DNA from: a virus
Virus record (IMG/VR): IMGVR_UViG_3300005913_000014
Location: 1 to 44,814 of that record
Strand: one strand, 5' to 3'
Length of the DNA: 44,814 nt
Under the pieces are notes generated by a model, which was given only the letters and a program-made list of their open reading frames with translations, did no database searches and was not told where the DNA came from. Shown one piece after another: positions 8,936 through 17,093 of this stretch. A program made the translations under genes and the position numbers. The number at the start of each line of letters is the position of its first letter. The first letter of the stretch is position 1.

Positions 8936-9393
8936 TATTGTTCTTTATTGTATTGTTCAAAATGCTCACACACAGAACTGTAATTTTCATTGATGTCTTT
9001 TTCCCATACTCTTTCCAGAACGTAACCCAACCCCCGTGCAAGGCTGTCTTTATAGAGGTCGTTCTTTTTGTTCTTAATTTGCATATGATTTAGCTCCCCC
9101 TCGGTATAGACTTTTGGATTTCCATGGTAGTAATCTCCATCAATCTCCACTAAAACATTATAGTCTGGTAGGTAAAAATCATAAATCACATCGTTAAGAA
9201 TTCTTTGAGGTTCGCAATTCACACCCATCTTCTTCATCATCTTTTCAAATTTCTTTTCTGGGGCGGTCATCTTTTTGGTCATTGCCGCAGCTTGCCCTTC
9301 CATATATTTTTTCTTGTTTATCTCATGCTGGTCTTTATACAAGTCTTTATACATCTGCTTCTTTAACCACGCGGCTTTCTTCTGCATGCTCAT
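8935..9393 (-). CDS. Vsr-like endonuclease (stand-alone homing-type)
   Basis: 152 residues. The C-terminal ~90 form a very-short-patch-repair-like nuclease core: DFYLPDYNVLVEIDGDYYHG gives the D...E-x-D-x-Y-x-H active-site arrangement. It is followed by NHMQIKNKKNDLYKDSLARG and the terminal strand/helix VLERVWEKDI. The N-terminal ~55 residues are basic and helical, probably DNA-contacting. The same core (E-x-D-x-x-H, QIKNKK-x-D) occurs in the endonucleases inside the fractured polymerase gene, so this is likely a related stand-alone homing endonuclease placed between tail genes. It has its own CTATTTATG element 14 nt upstream of the start. Nuclease identity is fairly sure; homing role is inferred. 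Confidence 0.75.
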   Translation of the reverse strand: MSMQKKAAWLKKQMYKDLYKDQHEINKKKYMEGQAAAMTKKMTAPEKKFEKMMKKMGVNCEPQRILNDVIYDFYLPDYNVLVEIDGDYYHGNPKVYTEGELNHMQIKNKKNDLYKDSLARGLGYVLERVWEKDINENYSSVCEHFEQYNKEQ

Positions 9394-9401
9394 CGTTCTG
9401 T

Positions 9402-9418
9402 GTTTATCATAAATAGGG
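9402..9418 (-). promoter_or_regulatory. Late-promoter-like element, left half of divergent pair
   Basis: The minus strand reads CCCTATTTATGATAAAC, with 14 nt between its TATTTATG core and ATG 9393. It mirrors the plus-strand element at 9436-9451, giving an inverted repeat with 16-bp arms and a 17-bp spacer. Confidence 0.6.
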
Positions 9419-9435
9419 CAAAATGGTTTCGTTTG

Positions 9436-9451
9436 CCTATTTATGATAAAC
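9436..9451 (+). promoter_or_regulatory. Late-promoter-like element, right half of divergent pair
   Basis: The plus strand reads CCTATTTATGATAAAC, upstream of the PAS gene (ATG 9480, 34 nt after the TATTTATG octamer). Identical to the minus-strand element at 9402-9418. Confidence 0.6.
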
Positions 9452-9479
9452 CTTTAAATTAAAAAATAGTTTGCCGTTT

Positions 9480-10706
9480 ATGGAGAGCAATATTAACATA
9501 GAACTTCTTAAATCACTCACGGAAAAACTTAATCGACGCGACAAAGATATTCTTGATTCAGAAAAAATGTTTAGAGGTTTTTTTGAAAACTCTTCAGCTG
9601 GAATGTGTATAGCAAATGTTGAAGATGAAATGTTTATTAAAGTTAATTCTGTTTTTTGCAAGTGGTTAGGATACTCTGAAGAGGAATTGCTATCATCTCC
9701 TATATTGTCTTTTATTTCTCCGAACAGTGTTGATAAAACTAAAGCTGTTTTGACTAAGCTAAAAAAAGGTATTGAGAGTGTTATTGAAGGATTTGTGAAT
9801 GAATATCTCCATAAGGATGGTCATAGCGTTTGGTTAAAATGGAATTCTTCAATTCCTGATAATAATGGGATTAATTACAGCGTTTGTGCGAACATAACAA
9901 CAGAAATTCAACAAGCTATAAAAATTAGTAAACAAGATAAAATTTACAAAGTTTTAACTGAAAGTAGTCACGAAGCTATTTGCTTGCATGACACCAAAGG
10001 AAATTATATATACGTTTCTCCTTCTTACGAAAAGCTTTTTGGATACAGTCAAAGTGACATGGTTGAAAAAAATGCTTATGATTTTGTGTTGCCTGAAGAT
10101 GTTGAAAGAATAAAAAAAGAATCACACAAACCTTTGATGAAAAATAAAGATTTTCAAATTGCAAGGTTTCGACTTCGACATAAAAAAGGGTATTATGTGT
10201 GGGTAGAGTCTTGTTCGAAGCCGATACTTGAAAATGGAGAAATTACTGAAATAAGGACTAGCACTAAGGTGATTACAGAAGTTATAAAATCTGAAAAAGA
10301 AGCTTTTATAAACAGGGAAATATATGAGAAAATTCTTCATAACACTCGTGAACTTGTGAAAGTGTATAAAATAAACGATGGCCCTCCGTCTTTGGTTTAC
10401 ATATCTCCCTCTTGTTTAGAATATACTGGATATGCTCCTGAAGAGCATGTAAAACAAAGTTTATCAGAATTGATTCATCCAGAAGATGAAGAAAAAACAA
10501 TGAAAAAAATGTTAAGTGTTTTGAATACAAAAAAAACACTTATTGTAAAGTACAGAGGGAAGCATAAAACAAAAGGTTATAAGCTAGCAAGCAGCATAGT
10601 AAGTCCAATATTGAATGAAGAGGGAGAAGTGAGCTATATTGTTTTGTCTAGCAAGGTAATCCAAGAGTTAAATAACGATAAACATAACAGTGAAGATGTC
10701 GGATAA
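9480..10706 (+). CDS. Triple-PAS-domain sensor-like protein
   Basis: 408 residues consisting of three consecutive PAS/PAC units and nothing else recognisable. PAS1 (about 24-140) contains FENSSAGMCIANVEDEMFIK and LGYSEEELL. PAS2 (about 150-262) contains YVSPSYEKLFGYSQSDMVEK and the PAC-type RHKKGYYVWVESCSKPIL. PAS3 (about 275-390) contains LVYISPSCLEYTGYAPEEHV. PAS domains bind ligands or partners and normally feed a kinase, cyclase or HTH output; no such output domain is present. The next gene, overlapping by 11 nt, encodes a coiled-coil membrane protein that could be the partner. ATG 9480 is preferred over an in-frame TTG at 9471. The plus-strand pair is isolated among minus-strand genes. 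Confidence 0.85.
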   Translation: MESNINIELLKSLTEKLNRRDKDILDSEKMFRGFFENSSAGMCIANVEDEMFIKVNSVFCKWLGYSEEELLSSPILSFISPNSVDKTKAVLTKLKKGIESVIEGFVNEYLHKDGHSVWLKWNSSIPDNNGINYSVCANITTEIQQAIKISKQDKIYKVLTESSHEAICLHDTKGNYIYVSPSYEKLFGYSQSDMVEKNAYDFVLPEDVERIKKESHKPLMKNKDFQIARFRLRHKKGYYVWVESCSKPILENGEITEIRTSTKVITEVIKSEKEAFINREIYEKILHNTRELVKVYKINDGPPSLVYISPSCLEYTGYAPEEHVKQSLSELIHPEDEEKTMKKMLSVLNTKKTLIVKYRGKHKTKGYKLASSIVSPILNEEGEVSYIVLSSKVIQELNNDKHNSEDVG

Positions 10707-11127
10707 CCAAGAAAAAAATGGATGGAACGAATGGTCAAAGCACATCATTCGTGAATTAGAACGTTTAAATGAAAGCTCTGAAAAACTTCGTGAAGGCATT
10801 CAAGATAGTAATTTAGAGATAACAAAACTTAAAGGACTAGAGAAAGAAATTGTTGAGCTAAAATCAGGAGTAACGTCAATTAAAAATGAGATAGAAAAAT
10901 CCTCTTACAAATTTCAAGCCCGTGTAGATGAAAGAATAAAGACTCTGATTAAAGAAATTAACGAAAATGTAGTTGAAGTTAAAAATTCAACAGACAGCCT
11001 CATTGAAAGAATTTCTAAACTTGAAGACTACAAAAGCTACATAGTAGGGATTGGAGTTGCTGTCGGTATAATAATAACCTTTATTATATCAGTATTAGCG
11101 CTTTTTGACTGGGGTTCTATCACTTAA
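10696..11127 (+). CDS. Coiled-coil, tail-anchored membrane protein
   Basis: 143 residues from ATG 10696 (an in-frame GTG at 10690 is the alternative). Residues ~10-115 are heptad-like, rich in Glu/Lys/Leu/Ile (ITKLKGLEKEIVELKSGVTS) and predicted coiled coil. One hydrophobic helix near the C-terminus (YIVGIGVAVGIIITFIISVL) is followed by a few residues, giving a tail-anchored topology with the coiled coil in the cytoplasm. The start lies inside the end of the PAS gene (11-nt overlap), so the two products are made together. This is inferred to be the membrane partner of the PAS protein. Spanin or holin roles are less likely given the long coiled coil and absent signal peptide. Confidence 0.7.
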   Translation: MSDNQEKNGWNEWSKHIIRELERLNESSEKLREGIQDSNLEITKLKGLEKEIVELKSGVTSIKNEIEKSSYKFQARVDERIKTLIKEINENVVEVKNSTDSLIERISKLEDYKSYIVGIGVAVGIIITFIISVLALFDWGSIT

Positions 11128-11177
11128 TATTTGTCGTCTTTGACTAAAACCACAGTGTGTTGAATAGCGTATGATTC

Positions 11178-11900
11178 TTAGCAACCAGGGCCGCTCTTTG
11201 CTTTGAGTGGAAATGAGAGGAATGCTAAAAAGTTTGGCTCAACGGTAATGAATAAGTTTTTCCACCAGTATCCGTATCCGAATTTCTCTTTCATTATTTC
11301 TCCCACAACTTTCCTAGCTTTTTTAGGTACTATTACAGTCTTTACAGAAGTGCCCTCAATTATGTGTGCAGCTCTTTTTCGGCCTTTTATTCTTTCAATG
11401 TAATTCATCTTCTCCCACCATTGTATTAGCGTTTGAGATTGGGTTCTGCTAATTTCTAATTCATTGGAAATAAGCGTTACAGACATGCTCACAAATTCTC
11501 CCTTAATTTCAGTACGATTTTCTTTATTCACTTCATTGAAGCGGTTGCTAATCTCGTTCTTAAGGCTAGAGTGGACGTGATGTATCTGTCTTGCTTTGTA
11601 CTCAACTAATTTTAGAAGCAGCAGCTTCTTCATTTCAGACACAGTGGTGATATTTCTACCTTGTGTATCTATCGTGCATCGATGTTTAACTATGAGCCCG
11701 TTAATTGGCTTTTCTACTTTGTTATGAGAGACCATTTGGAGGTTGCCGTGGTGAAATTTAGCAAGACCCCATTTAATCATCGTTGGAACACATCTCCTAA
11801 GGATTGAAACGGATATACCAAGCTTTTCCGAAGCAGACCTCCAGGAAAAATTATAAATTACAGGGGATTTTTTGAATCGCCCTCGAATTAGGTAATACAA
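11178..11900 (-). CDS. Putative helix-turn-helix DNA-binding protein
   Basis: 240 residues from TTG 11900. Two segments look like helix-turn-helix units: SASEKLGISVSILRRCVPTM (N-terminal part) and LISNELEISRTQSQTLIQWW (about 145-165), each followed by a basic wing-like region. The product could be a regulator or replication-type DNA-binding protein; family not recognised. The frame stays open upstream of the TTG to about 12014 and its translation there (YYIKTNEGVIGHFHYRNALD) looks like coding sequence, yet it contains no ATG, GTG or TTG. The true start may be a rare codon such as ATT 11984, which overlaps the upstream stop, or the start may have been lost. It is convergent with the membrane-protein gene. 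Confidence 0.55.
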   Translation of the reverse strand: MYYLIRGRFKKSPVIYNFSWRSASEKLGISVSILRRCVPTMIKWGLAKFHHGNLQMVSHNKVEKPINGLIVKHRCTIDTQGRNITTVSEMKKLLLLKLVEYKARQIHHVHSSLKNEISNRFNEVNKENRTEIKGEFVSMSVTLISNELEISRTQSQTLIQWWEKMNYIERIKGRKRAAHIIEGTSVKTVIVPKKARKVVGEIMKEKFGYGYWWKNLFITVEPNFLAFLSFPLKAKSGPGC

Positions 11901-11979
11901 AGCCAGAGCGTCTAAAGCATTCCTGTAATGGAAATGACCTATAACGCCTTCATTTGTCTTGATATAATATCTCGTTTTC

Positions 11980-12342
11980 CTAATTGTCGTAAAATTGAGA
12001 GTTGTCCTCTTGTTGTTTTATATGTGGGCACACGACGATGGTCTGTTGTAAAACATTTAACACCCTCATCATAGCTCCTAAATCGTACATCTTATATTCT
12101 CGACAAAGCTTATGAAAATCATTTTCACAAACGTATCTAAATGTTGGTTGTCCGTCGATTTCAAGTCGAAGAGGAAAATAATCCCATCCGTCTTGCATCA
12201 TGCTGTTTTTGTACAATAACGTGCCATTGGCTCGCATTCGCCGAGTTGTCCCTATTGATGCGATTATACCGCCTGATTCTTTTGATTCCTCCAAGTTATT
12301 CAAGAGGTGTTTGTCAAACCAATAATGTTTCTTCATATGCAT
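11980..12342 (-). CDS. Hypothetical protein, 120 residues
   Basis: Begins MHMKKHYWFDKHLLNNLEES; a second ATG two codons on is equally plausible. Mixed alpha/beta composition with aromatic and basic residues (GWDYFPLRLEIDGQPTFRYV) and a short polar C-terminus. No domain recognised. The start overlaps the 3' end of the polymerase C-terminal fragment by 29 nt, so it is probably in the same transcription unit and might serve replication. Its TAG stop overlaps the open frame of the next gene. Confidence 0.55.
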   Translation of the reverse strand: MHMKKHYWFDKHLLNNLEESKESGGIIASIGTTRRMRANGTLLYKNSMMQDGWDYFPLRLEIDGQPTFRYVCENDFHKLCREYKMYDLGAMMRVLNVLQQTIVVCPHIKQQEDNSQFYDN

Positions 12343-13405
12343 GCATTACTGTTGTTAATTTAACTCTTCCGTTAAAGTTTAAAAATCCTTTTTCGTTTCG
12401 TTTGAATTTGCCTACGTATACAGCTTGTTTCTGTAGCTGAGGAAGAAGTTTTTCACTAATTGGAGAAAATATATTGAACTTTACAGTGTCAATACCATCG
12501 CTTCCATGTATAGAGATAAAGTCTTTTCCTTTTTTAGTTTTCTTAAATAAGATATCATTGATAATAAACCAGTAAAAACCTTCTTCAGCATAATGTGGTA
12601 GTGGAAGAATAGCTTCTTTCGACTTGTCACTCATTTCCCCCATTCGGGTGTGAATAATTGAAACTCGATTAATTTCTTCCATATCAAAACCACATACTCC
12701 CATAAATTCATCTTGCTTTTCAATATCGGAAGTTGCTGCGTATTTTAAATGGTCTATTCTATGAGTGTACTCGATATCATCCATGTCGAACATTGCAAAC
12801 TGCGAAGCGTCTTTAGGTTTTTTCTTCCTGTTTTTATCTCTTAGAAACATTAAATATTCTCTAGAAGTGCTCCAGTCATCAAACATTCCCGCTTGTAAAC
12901 AAGAACGAAAAGAAGTCTTGTTGAATTTAGTGAAGGGTATATCAAAAAAAGCAGCCATAGATATTTCGCTAAATTTCTTCCCTTTTATTGCTAAATTATC
13001 TTTCAACTCTTTATAAGCAATATCTCCCATCCCAGTCATGCTAGAGAAACCCATTGTGATTTCGTTGGGGCCAGTCATCGACCATCTCCATATTGAGAAT
13101 CTAGTCGGAGGTTTTATAGTGATTCCTCTAGATATTGCAGCGGTGATTGTCTGAGTCAGCCATTGTTTTTCTTTCTCCTTTCCAGCGTTTGAAGACTTTT
13201 GCTCGTTCAATAGCGCTGTATAAAAGTATACTGGGTAGTAATGCTTTAAGTATAAAGTTTGCATAGCGATGTATGCGTATGAAACCGAGTGACTATTTGA
13301 AACACAGATATCATTTGCATAGAAGTTGTGATGTTCATTATCGATTTCTAAATCGTAAGTATCTACCACTCCTATTTCTTCAACTTCTATAATAGATTCA
13401 AACAT
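12314..13405 (-). CDS. dnaE: DNA polymerase III alpha, C-terminal fragment with split-intein C half
   Basis: 363 residues. Residues 1-37 are an intein C-terminal half with VDTYDLEIDNEHHNFYAND and terminal VSN. From Ser38 the extein begins SHSVSYAYIAMQTLYLKHYY, which matches the conserved helix-hairpin-helix/finger region of bacterial DnaE (typical FNKSH...AYA...YLK..YP). It continues ~326 residues to a C-terminal OB-fold-like segment (INDILFKKTKKGKDFISIHG). On its own this piece lacks the catalytic palm, so it must be ligated to the 14410-16032 product. The penultimate intein residue is Ser rather than the usual His. The start overlaps the homing endonuclease gene by 19 nt. Confidence 0.9.
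   Translation of the reverse strand: MFESIIEVEEIGVVDTYDLEIDNEHHNFYANDICVSNSHSVSYAYIAMQTLYLKHYYPVYFYTALLNEQKSSNAGKEKEKQWLTQTITAAISRGITIKPPTRFSIWRWSMTGPNEITMGFSSMTGMGDIAYKELKDNLAIKGKKFSEISMAAFFDIPFTKFNKTSFRSCLQAGMFDDWSTSREYLMFLRDKNRKKKPKDASQFAMFDMDDIEYTHRIDHLKYAATSDIEKQDEFMGVCGFDMEEINRVSIIHTRMGEMSDKSKEAILPLPHYAEEGFYWFIINDILFKKTKKGKDFISIHGSDGIDTVKFNIFSPISEKLLPQLQKQAVYVGKFKRNEKGFLNFNGRVKLTTVMHAYEETLLV
13295..13405 (-). other. Split intein 2, C-terminal half
   Basis: 37 codons encode the intein C half with block F-like EHHNFYAND and terminal Asn (13297-13295) followed by +1 Ser. Its partner is the N half at 14413-14694. Length is close to other split-intein C halves (about 35-40 residues). Confidence 0.88.
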
Positions 13406-14376
13406 TTTATTTTGTTTTTTATAATTGACTCGTTATTAATTATATCATTCTCCCACAATTCTATAAGCTGAAAACTCCCGTCACTTTCAACTGCATGCCT
13501 TTTTTTTATATCTCTTTTCTTGTTCTTTATTTGAACATCATGAGTACACCCGCTATGTCTTGTATTTTGATTACTATGAAAAAAATCTCCCTGTACTTCT
13601 ATTAAAATGCTTCCTATTCTAAAGTCAAAAGAATAACCATAACAAGAAAACTCTTCTTCCCATGTACCTTTGAATTCTTTAGCGTGATTTGATTCAGAAT
13701 AAGTATCTTTTCCAAATCGTTCACTTAGCATTCTCTTTACCTCAAGATGAGGTTTTGATTGACCATGAGAATAGACACCACTTTTGTATCTAGCTATCGT
13801 TATATCTCTAAGGCGCTGTTTAGTTTCTTCTGAATGTTTAAATCCAGTATGACCATGTATTTCTCTTTTTTTAGCACTCTCTGACATGCGCTCAAGTGTT
13901 TCATTGCTGAATTCAACGCCTTTTCTGCGCTCAGAAAGCTTTTTCATGACTTCATTATTATCTTTAGTTTTTCCTTTGTTCCAAGCTTTTATACCGTACA
14001 TAGGGTTTCCTTTTCCTTTGCGTTCTTCCTTCATTCTTTCGACGTGAAGTTTATATTCTTTATTATTTTCCGCCACGTACTTAGCAGTTTCTGTTGTAGT
14101 ACAATTATTCGAAAATTTACCGAAAACAATAGAGCCTTGAAGTTTGTAACTAGGCTTATCTCCTGTAATCGGACACAAAGGAGTTGTAATGGATTCTGGA
14201 AGCAAATCTACCAAACTCTTCCCATAAACACTTTTGTGATAATAATTTGATATCTCAGAATTGTAGTAGTTGTTGTTTTGTCTAATTAAAACTAATGACA
14301 ACTTTGCCCTCCATTTTTTCATATCAATATCTTCGCCATTCACTATATCCTTTTTGAAATCGATTTTTACTTTCAT
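13387..14376 (-). CDS. Vsr-like homing endonuclease with NUMOD-type repeats (second break of dnaE)
   Basis: 329 residues between the two halves of split intein 2. The middle carries NUMOD3-like DNA-binding motifs (KGKGNPMYGIKAWNKGKTKD, about 118-138; GHTGFKHSEETKQRL, about 175). The C-terminal ~90 residues are a Vsr-like nuclease: FDFRIGSILIEVQGDFFHS supplies D...E-x-D-x-x-H and is followed by DVQIKNKKRDIKKRHA and LIELWENDI. The placement is that of 'fractured genes', where a free-standing endonuclease separates split-intein genes. Expected role: cutting intein-less alleles to spread the insertion. Starts 33 nt after the stop of the middle dnaE fragment. Confidence 0.8.
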   Translation of the reverse strand: MKVKIDFKKDIVNGEDIDMKKWRAKLSLVLIRQNNNYYNSEISNYYHKSVYGKSLVDLLPESITTPLCPITGDKPSYKLQGSIVFGKFSNNCTTTETAKYVAENNKEYKLHVERMKEERKGKGNPMYGIKAWNKGKTKDNNEVMKKLSERRKGVEFSNETLERMSESAKKREIHGHTGFKHSEETKQRLRDITIARYKSGVYSHGQSKPHLEVKRMLSERFGKDTYSESNHAKEFKGTWEEEFSCYGYSFDFRIGSILIEVQGDFFHSNQNTRHSGCTHDVQIKNKKRDIKKRHAVESDGSFQLIELWENDIINNESIIKNKIKCLNLL

Positions 14377-14409
14377 AATATATAGTATATAGACTGAGAT
14401 TTGTTAAAA

Positions 14410-16032
14410 CTAGTTTATTTTTACAGAAAGCTTTTGTTCAATAATATCTTTCAGAGGTAACATACCTTGTTCAGTCATTATTTTATGGTCCAAAGTGCAT
14501 TCTAAAATTTTCCCACTACTTGTCTTAATTCGATAAACTTTCTTTTTACCGTTGTTATGACGAGCTTTCACTGGAACCCATTCATTTTTTTTCGTGTCTG
14601 GATTATAACCTAAAATCATATCTCCTGGCCTAGTTTTTAAAAGAGATATTTTTCCCTTTTCCTTTTCTGTGACTTCACAGTTTTCAGATAAACATTTGTT
14701 AAACGAATACCCTAGATAATCAGAAAGGTATAAAAGGATTTTATCAACCTCTTCTTTCGGAACACCATTTTCCTCTGCTCCAGATACAAACTTACTCCAA
14801 TACTCTTCGTAAGCTTTATAGTTCTTACTTTCCTTTTCGTCCTGAGTGAGTTCTTCTCCTTGGTTTGTTTTTTTTATAAGCTTCGCAGCTTTATCAAGTG
14901 CACGACGCAAGTTATCACCCTCTCCTAAATCCATTCCCGCTATCTCTTTTGCGATAAATTGAATTTGCTCCTGAAACACCAGTACACCGTTAGTTTTTTC
15001 TAATATTGGCTTTATCAAATCAGATGGAAATTCAATCTGTCCTGGGAACCTCTTGTTATCAACGTATTGACGGTGGGCTCCAATTCCCATTGGGCCTGGT
15101 CGATAAAGAGCATTACAAGCAGCCATTTCTTCAAAGTTCTCAACGTTGAGTCCTCGAATCAAAGCGTTCATGCCTGGCGATTCAAATTGGAATATACCGT
15201 GGTTCTGACCAAGCATTAACTCCTTGTAAAGGTTTTGGTCATCAAACTGCTCATCAATATTCATTATTGTATCGAACAAATCAATCTTTTCACCATCCTT
15301 AACCATCTTGATACAATCCATGATGATATTAATTGTTGACACTTTCAAACGGTCAAGCTTCAATATCCCAAGATAACTCAAGTCTTTTCCAGAGCGGTCC
15401 CCCTCTTGATATGCTGATACAATTGATTTATTAGAGACAATCATATTTGTTGGGAGGTAGTCCCAAGAAGGCCCAGGAGTAATAACAACTCCAGCGGCGT
15501 GTTTACCAAAACCTCTCACTTGACCCTGAAGAGCCAGTGTTTGTTCTATAATTACTTTGTTGGATGAATCAGTAAGCCATCTTTGTACGAGTGGACTGCA
15601 ATCATCTGACTGAGCATGGTTTTCTAACCACCAAGCCAAGTTGTATTCGACTTTGTCGAACTTCGGCATCTCTTTAGTGATTTGAGCTACATCCGATTCA
15701 GTTCCTGTTGCTTCTGGCCCACGGTGTGCACGAACAACGTCCTTCAAACATCCTCTTTCATTCCATTTAGAAAAAGTACCAACACTCATTACTCGTTCTC
15801 TACCATATTTTTTGTAAAGGAAGTCATCAGTTTCATGGTCTGTTCCTGTTTGAAAATCAATATCTAAATCGGGAGGGCTATTGTGTATGATTATCAGTGA
15901 GTTACACTCTTTATTTAAAGCTTTACTAGAAGTAGATTTGACCATAAAATATGGGTCCCCTTCAAAAGATAAGTCATAAACTGGCCCGTCGTACTGTATC
16001 TTGCGTATTGACTTTATGCTGACTGTCTTCAT
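14410..16032 (-). CDS. dnaE: DNA polymerase III alpha, middle fragment flanked by two split-intein halves
   Basis: 540 residues in three parts. (1) An intein C half of 51 residues ending SLIIIHN. (2) A 395-residue extein starting SPPDLDIDF, which holds the two catalytic Asp of the polymerase palm. It contains other DnaE landmarks: FGKHAAGVVI, GILKLDRLKVSTINI (third Asp), GIFQFESPGMNALI, NALYRPGPMG and GVLVFQEQIQ. It ends YLGYSFNK. (3) An intein N half of 94 residues starting CLSENCEV with TLDH (block B). ATG 16032 is chosen because it begins the intein half and overlaps the upstream endonuclease stop as ATGA; an in-frame start at 16083 would add 17 unrelated residues. Must be spliced at both ends. 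Confidence 0.92.
   Translation of the reverse strand: MKTVSIKSIRKIQYDGPVYDLSFEGDPYFMVKSTSSKALNKECNSLIIIHNSPPDLDIDFQTGTDHETDDFLYKKYGRERVMSVGTFSKWNERGCLKDVVRAHRGPEATGTESDVAQITKEMPKFDKVEYNLAWWLENHAQSDDCSPLVQRWLTDSSNKVIIEQTLALQGQVRGFGKHAAGVVITPGPSWDYLPTNMIVSNKSIVSAYQEGDRSGKDLSYLGILKLDRLKVSTINIIMDCIKMVKDGEKIDLFDTIMNIDEQFDDQNLYKELMLGQNHGIFQFESPGMNALIRGLNVENFEEMAACNALYRPGPMGIGAHRQYVDNKRFPGQIEFPSDLIKPILEKTNGVLVFQEQIQFIAKEIAGMDLGEGDNLRRALDKAAKLIKKTNQGEELTQDEKESKNYKAYEEYWSKFVSGAEENGVPKEEVDKILLYLSDYLGYSFNKCLSENCEVTEKEKGKISLLKTRPGDMILGYNPDTKKNEWVPVKARHNNGKKKVYRIKTSSGKILECTLDHKIMTEQGMLPLKDIIEQKLSVKIN
14413..14694 (-). other. Split intein 2, N-terminal half
   Basis: 94 codons starting with Cys1 (TGT, 14694-14692) directly after extein FNK. 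Contains block A (CLSENCEVTE), RPGDMILGYN and block B CTLDHKIMT, then ends at a stop codon. It lacks blocks F and G, which are found 1 kb downstream at 13295-13405. Confidence 0.88.
15880..16032 (-). other. Split intein 1, C-terminal half
   Basis: 51 codons with GPVYDLSFEGDPYF (block F-like, but without the usual His) and terminal IIIHN, followed by +1 Ser of SPPDLDIDF. Its partner is the N half at 17422-17709. Confidence 0.88.
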
Positions 16033-17093
16033 TGAATTGCTTTTTTTAAGGTAGCTTTTACTTCTTCTCTGTTTTTGTCCCAATCATGTTCCCATATGAT
16101 AAAAACACGATATCCTGTTATCTTTTTAATTTGCTTAATTCTCTGTTCGTCAATCTCCCAAAGTTGTCCTGCTGTTTTCTTTTTATGAGGATGAAAGTAA
16201 TCTGCTTTAAACTTTAATGGATTACAGTGCCAATAGTCTCCATAAAATTCTACTATAATACGGTTTTTAGGATTATAAAAATCTACATGATATGCTTTTT
16301 TGTTTTCAACATCAGCAACTATAATTTGTTGATTTTCACTTTCATCATAAAAACTCGAATCAATAAGCTTTAAATCAGAAACAAGGTATTCAACGAGTTT
16401 TTGCTCTTTTTTAGAACTCCCACTTCCAAAGTTGACTTGGATTTCATGTTGCACATTATCACTGTGGAATATATTCTCAACTCCATATTTTTCCATCATT
16501 GTTTCAGTCACAGCACTATAATGACTTCCTCTGTTTAAAAACCAAGGCACCCCGTATTTGTCTTGAATGGATTTAGATATCTTATCTCTAACTTCTTGTA
16601 TTTGTACTGGAGAAGTTAACCCTGTTGTTCCATAAGTTTCATTTAATCCTTTTTGATATTTTTCTCTATAACCTTTTGTTCGATAGTATATTTTTTTGTA
16701 ATCACCGTGCTTCATATAAAACCCATGCTCCCAAAAAAACTTTCCCCCTCTAGAAGGATGGAGTTTGTGACGTATTTTTTTGTTATAAATTTTTGTAAAA
16801 TATTCAACTTGACTCCCAGTTAAAGGGTAGTTTTTAGTATCCACCTCCAATCTCATCTGCGTCTTACCACGGTCAATGATGTAATGAAAACCAGTGATGA
16901 CACCAGTTTTTTTATTATCTCTAATTAACATAGCTCCAATAATGCAAGAAGGAGAAACAGCTAAACCACACTTATATGGCCACTCTTTGATTTCTTTTTT
17001 TGTTGGAACAGCATGAATAAGAGAAGTCTCACGAAGTCTTTGGTCGAGTTCCGCTTTTGTAATATCTTCTATGCTTAATAATAAATCTATCAT
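16029..17093 (-). CDS. Vsr-like homing endonuclease (first break of dnaE)
   Basis: 354 residues between the halves of split intein 1. The C-terminal ~100 residues form a Vsr-like nuclease: YHVDFYNPKNRIIVEFYGDY continuing WHCNP gives D...E-x-x-D-x-W-H. It is followed by a helix with ADYFHPHKKKTAGQLWEID and the strand YRVFIIWEHDWDKN. This resembles the Vsr-type endonucleases associated with environmental split inteins. The N-terminal ~200 residues contain repeated K-x-Y-G-V/T-W motifs (DKYGVPWF, EKYGVENIF) probably used for DNA recognition. Start and stop each overlap the neighbouring genes by ATGA, so it is translationally coupled to both. Predicted to drive spread of the split intein. Confidence 0.85.
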   Translation of the reverse strand: MIDLLLSIEDITKAELDQRLRETSLIHAVPTKKEIKEWPYKCGLAVSPSCIIGAMLIRDNKKTGVITGFHYIIDRGKTQMRLEVDTKNYPLTGSQVEYFTKIYNKKIRHKLHPSRGGKFFWEHGFYMKHGDYKKIYYRTKGYREKYQKGLNETYGTTGLTSPVQIQEVRDKISKSIQDKYGVPWFLNRGSHYSAVTETMMEKYGVENIFHSDNVQHEIQVNFGSGSSKKEQKLVEYLVSDLKLIDSSFYDESENQQIIVADVENKKAYHVDFYNPKNRIIVEFYGDYWHCNPLKFKADYFHPHKKKTAGQLWEIDEQRIKQIKKITGYRVFIIWEHDWDKNREEVKATLKKAIQ

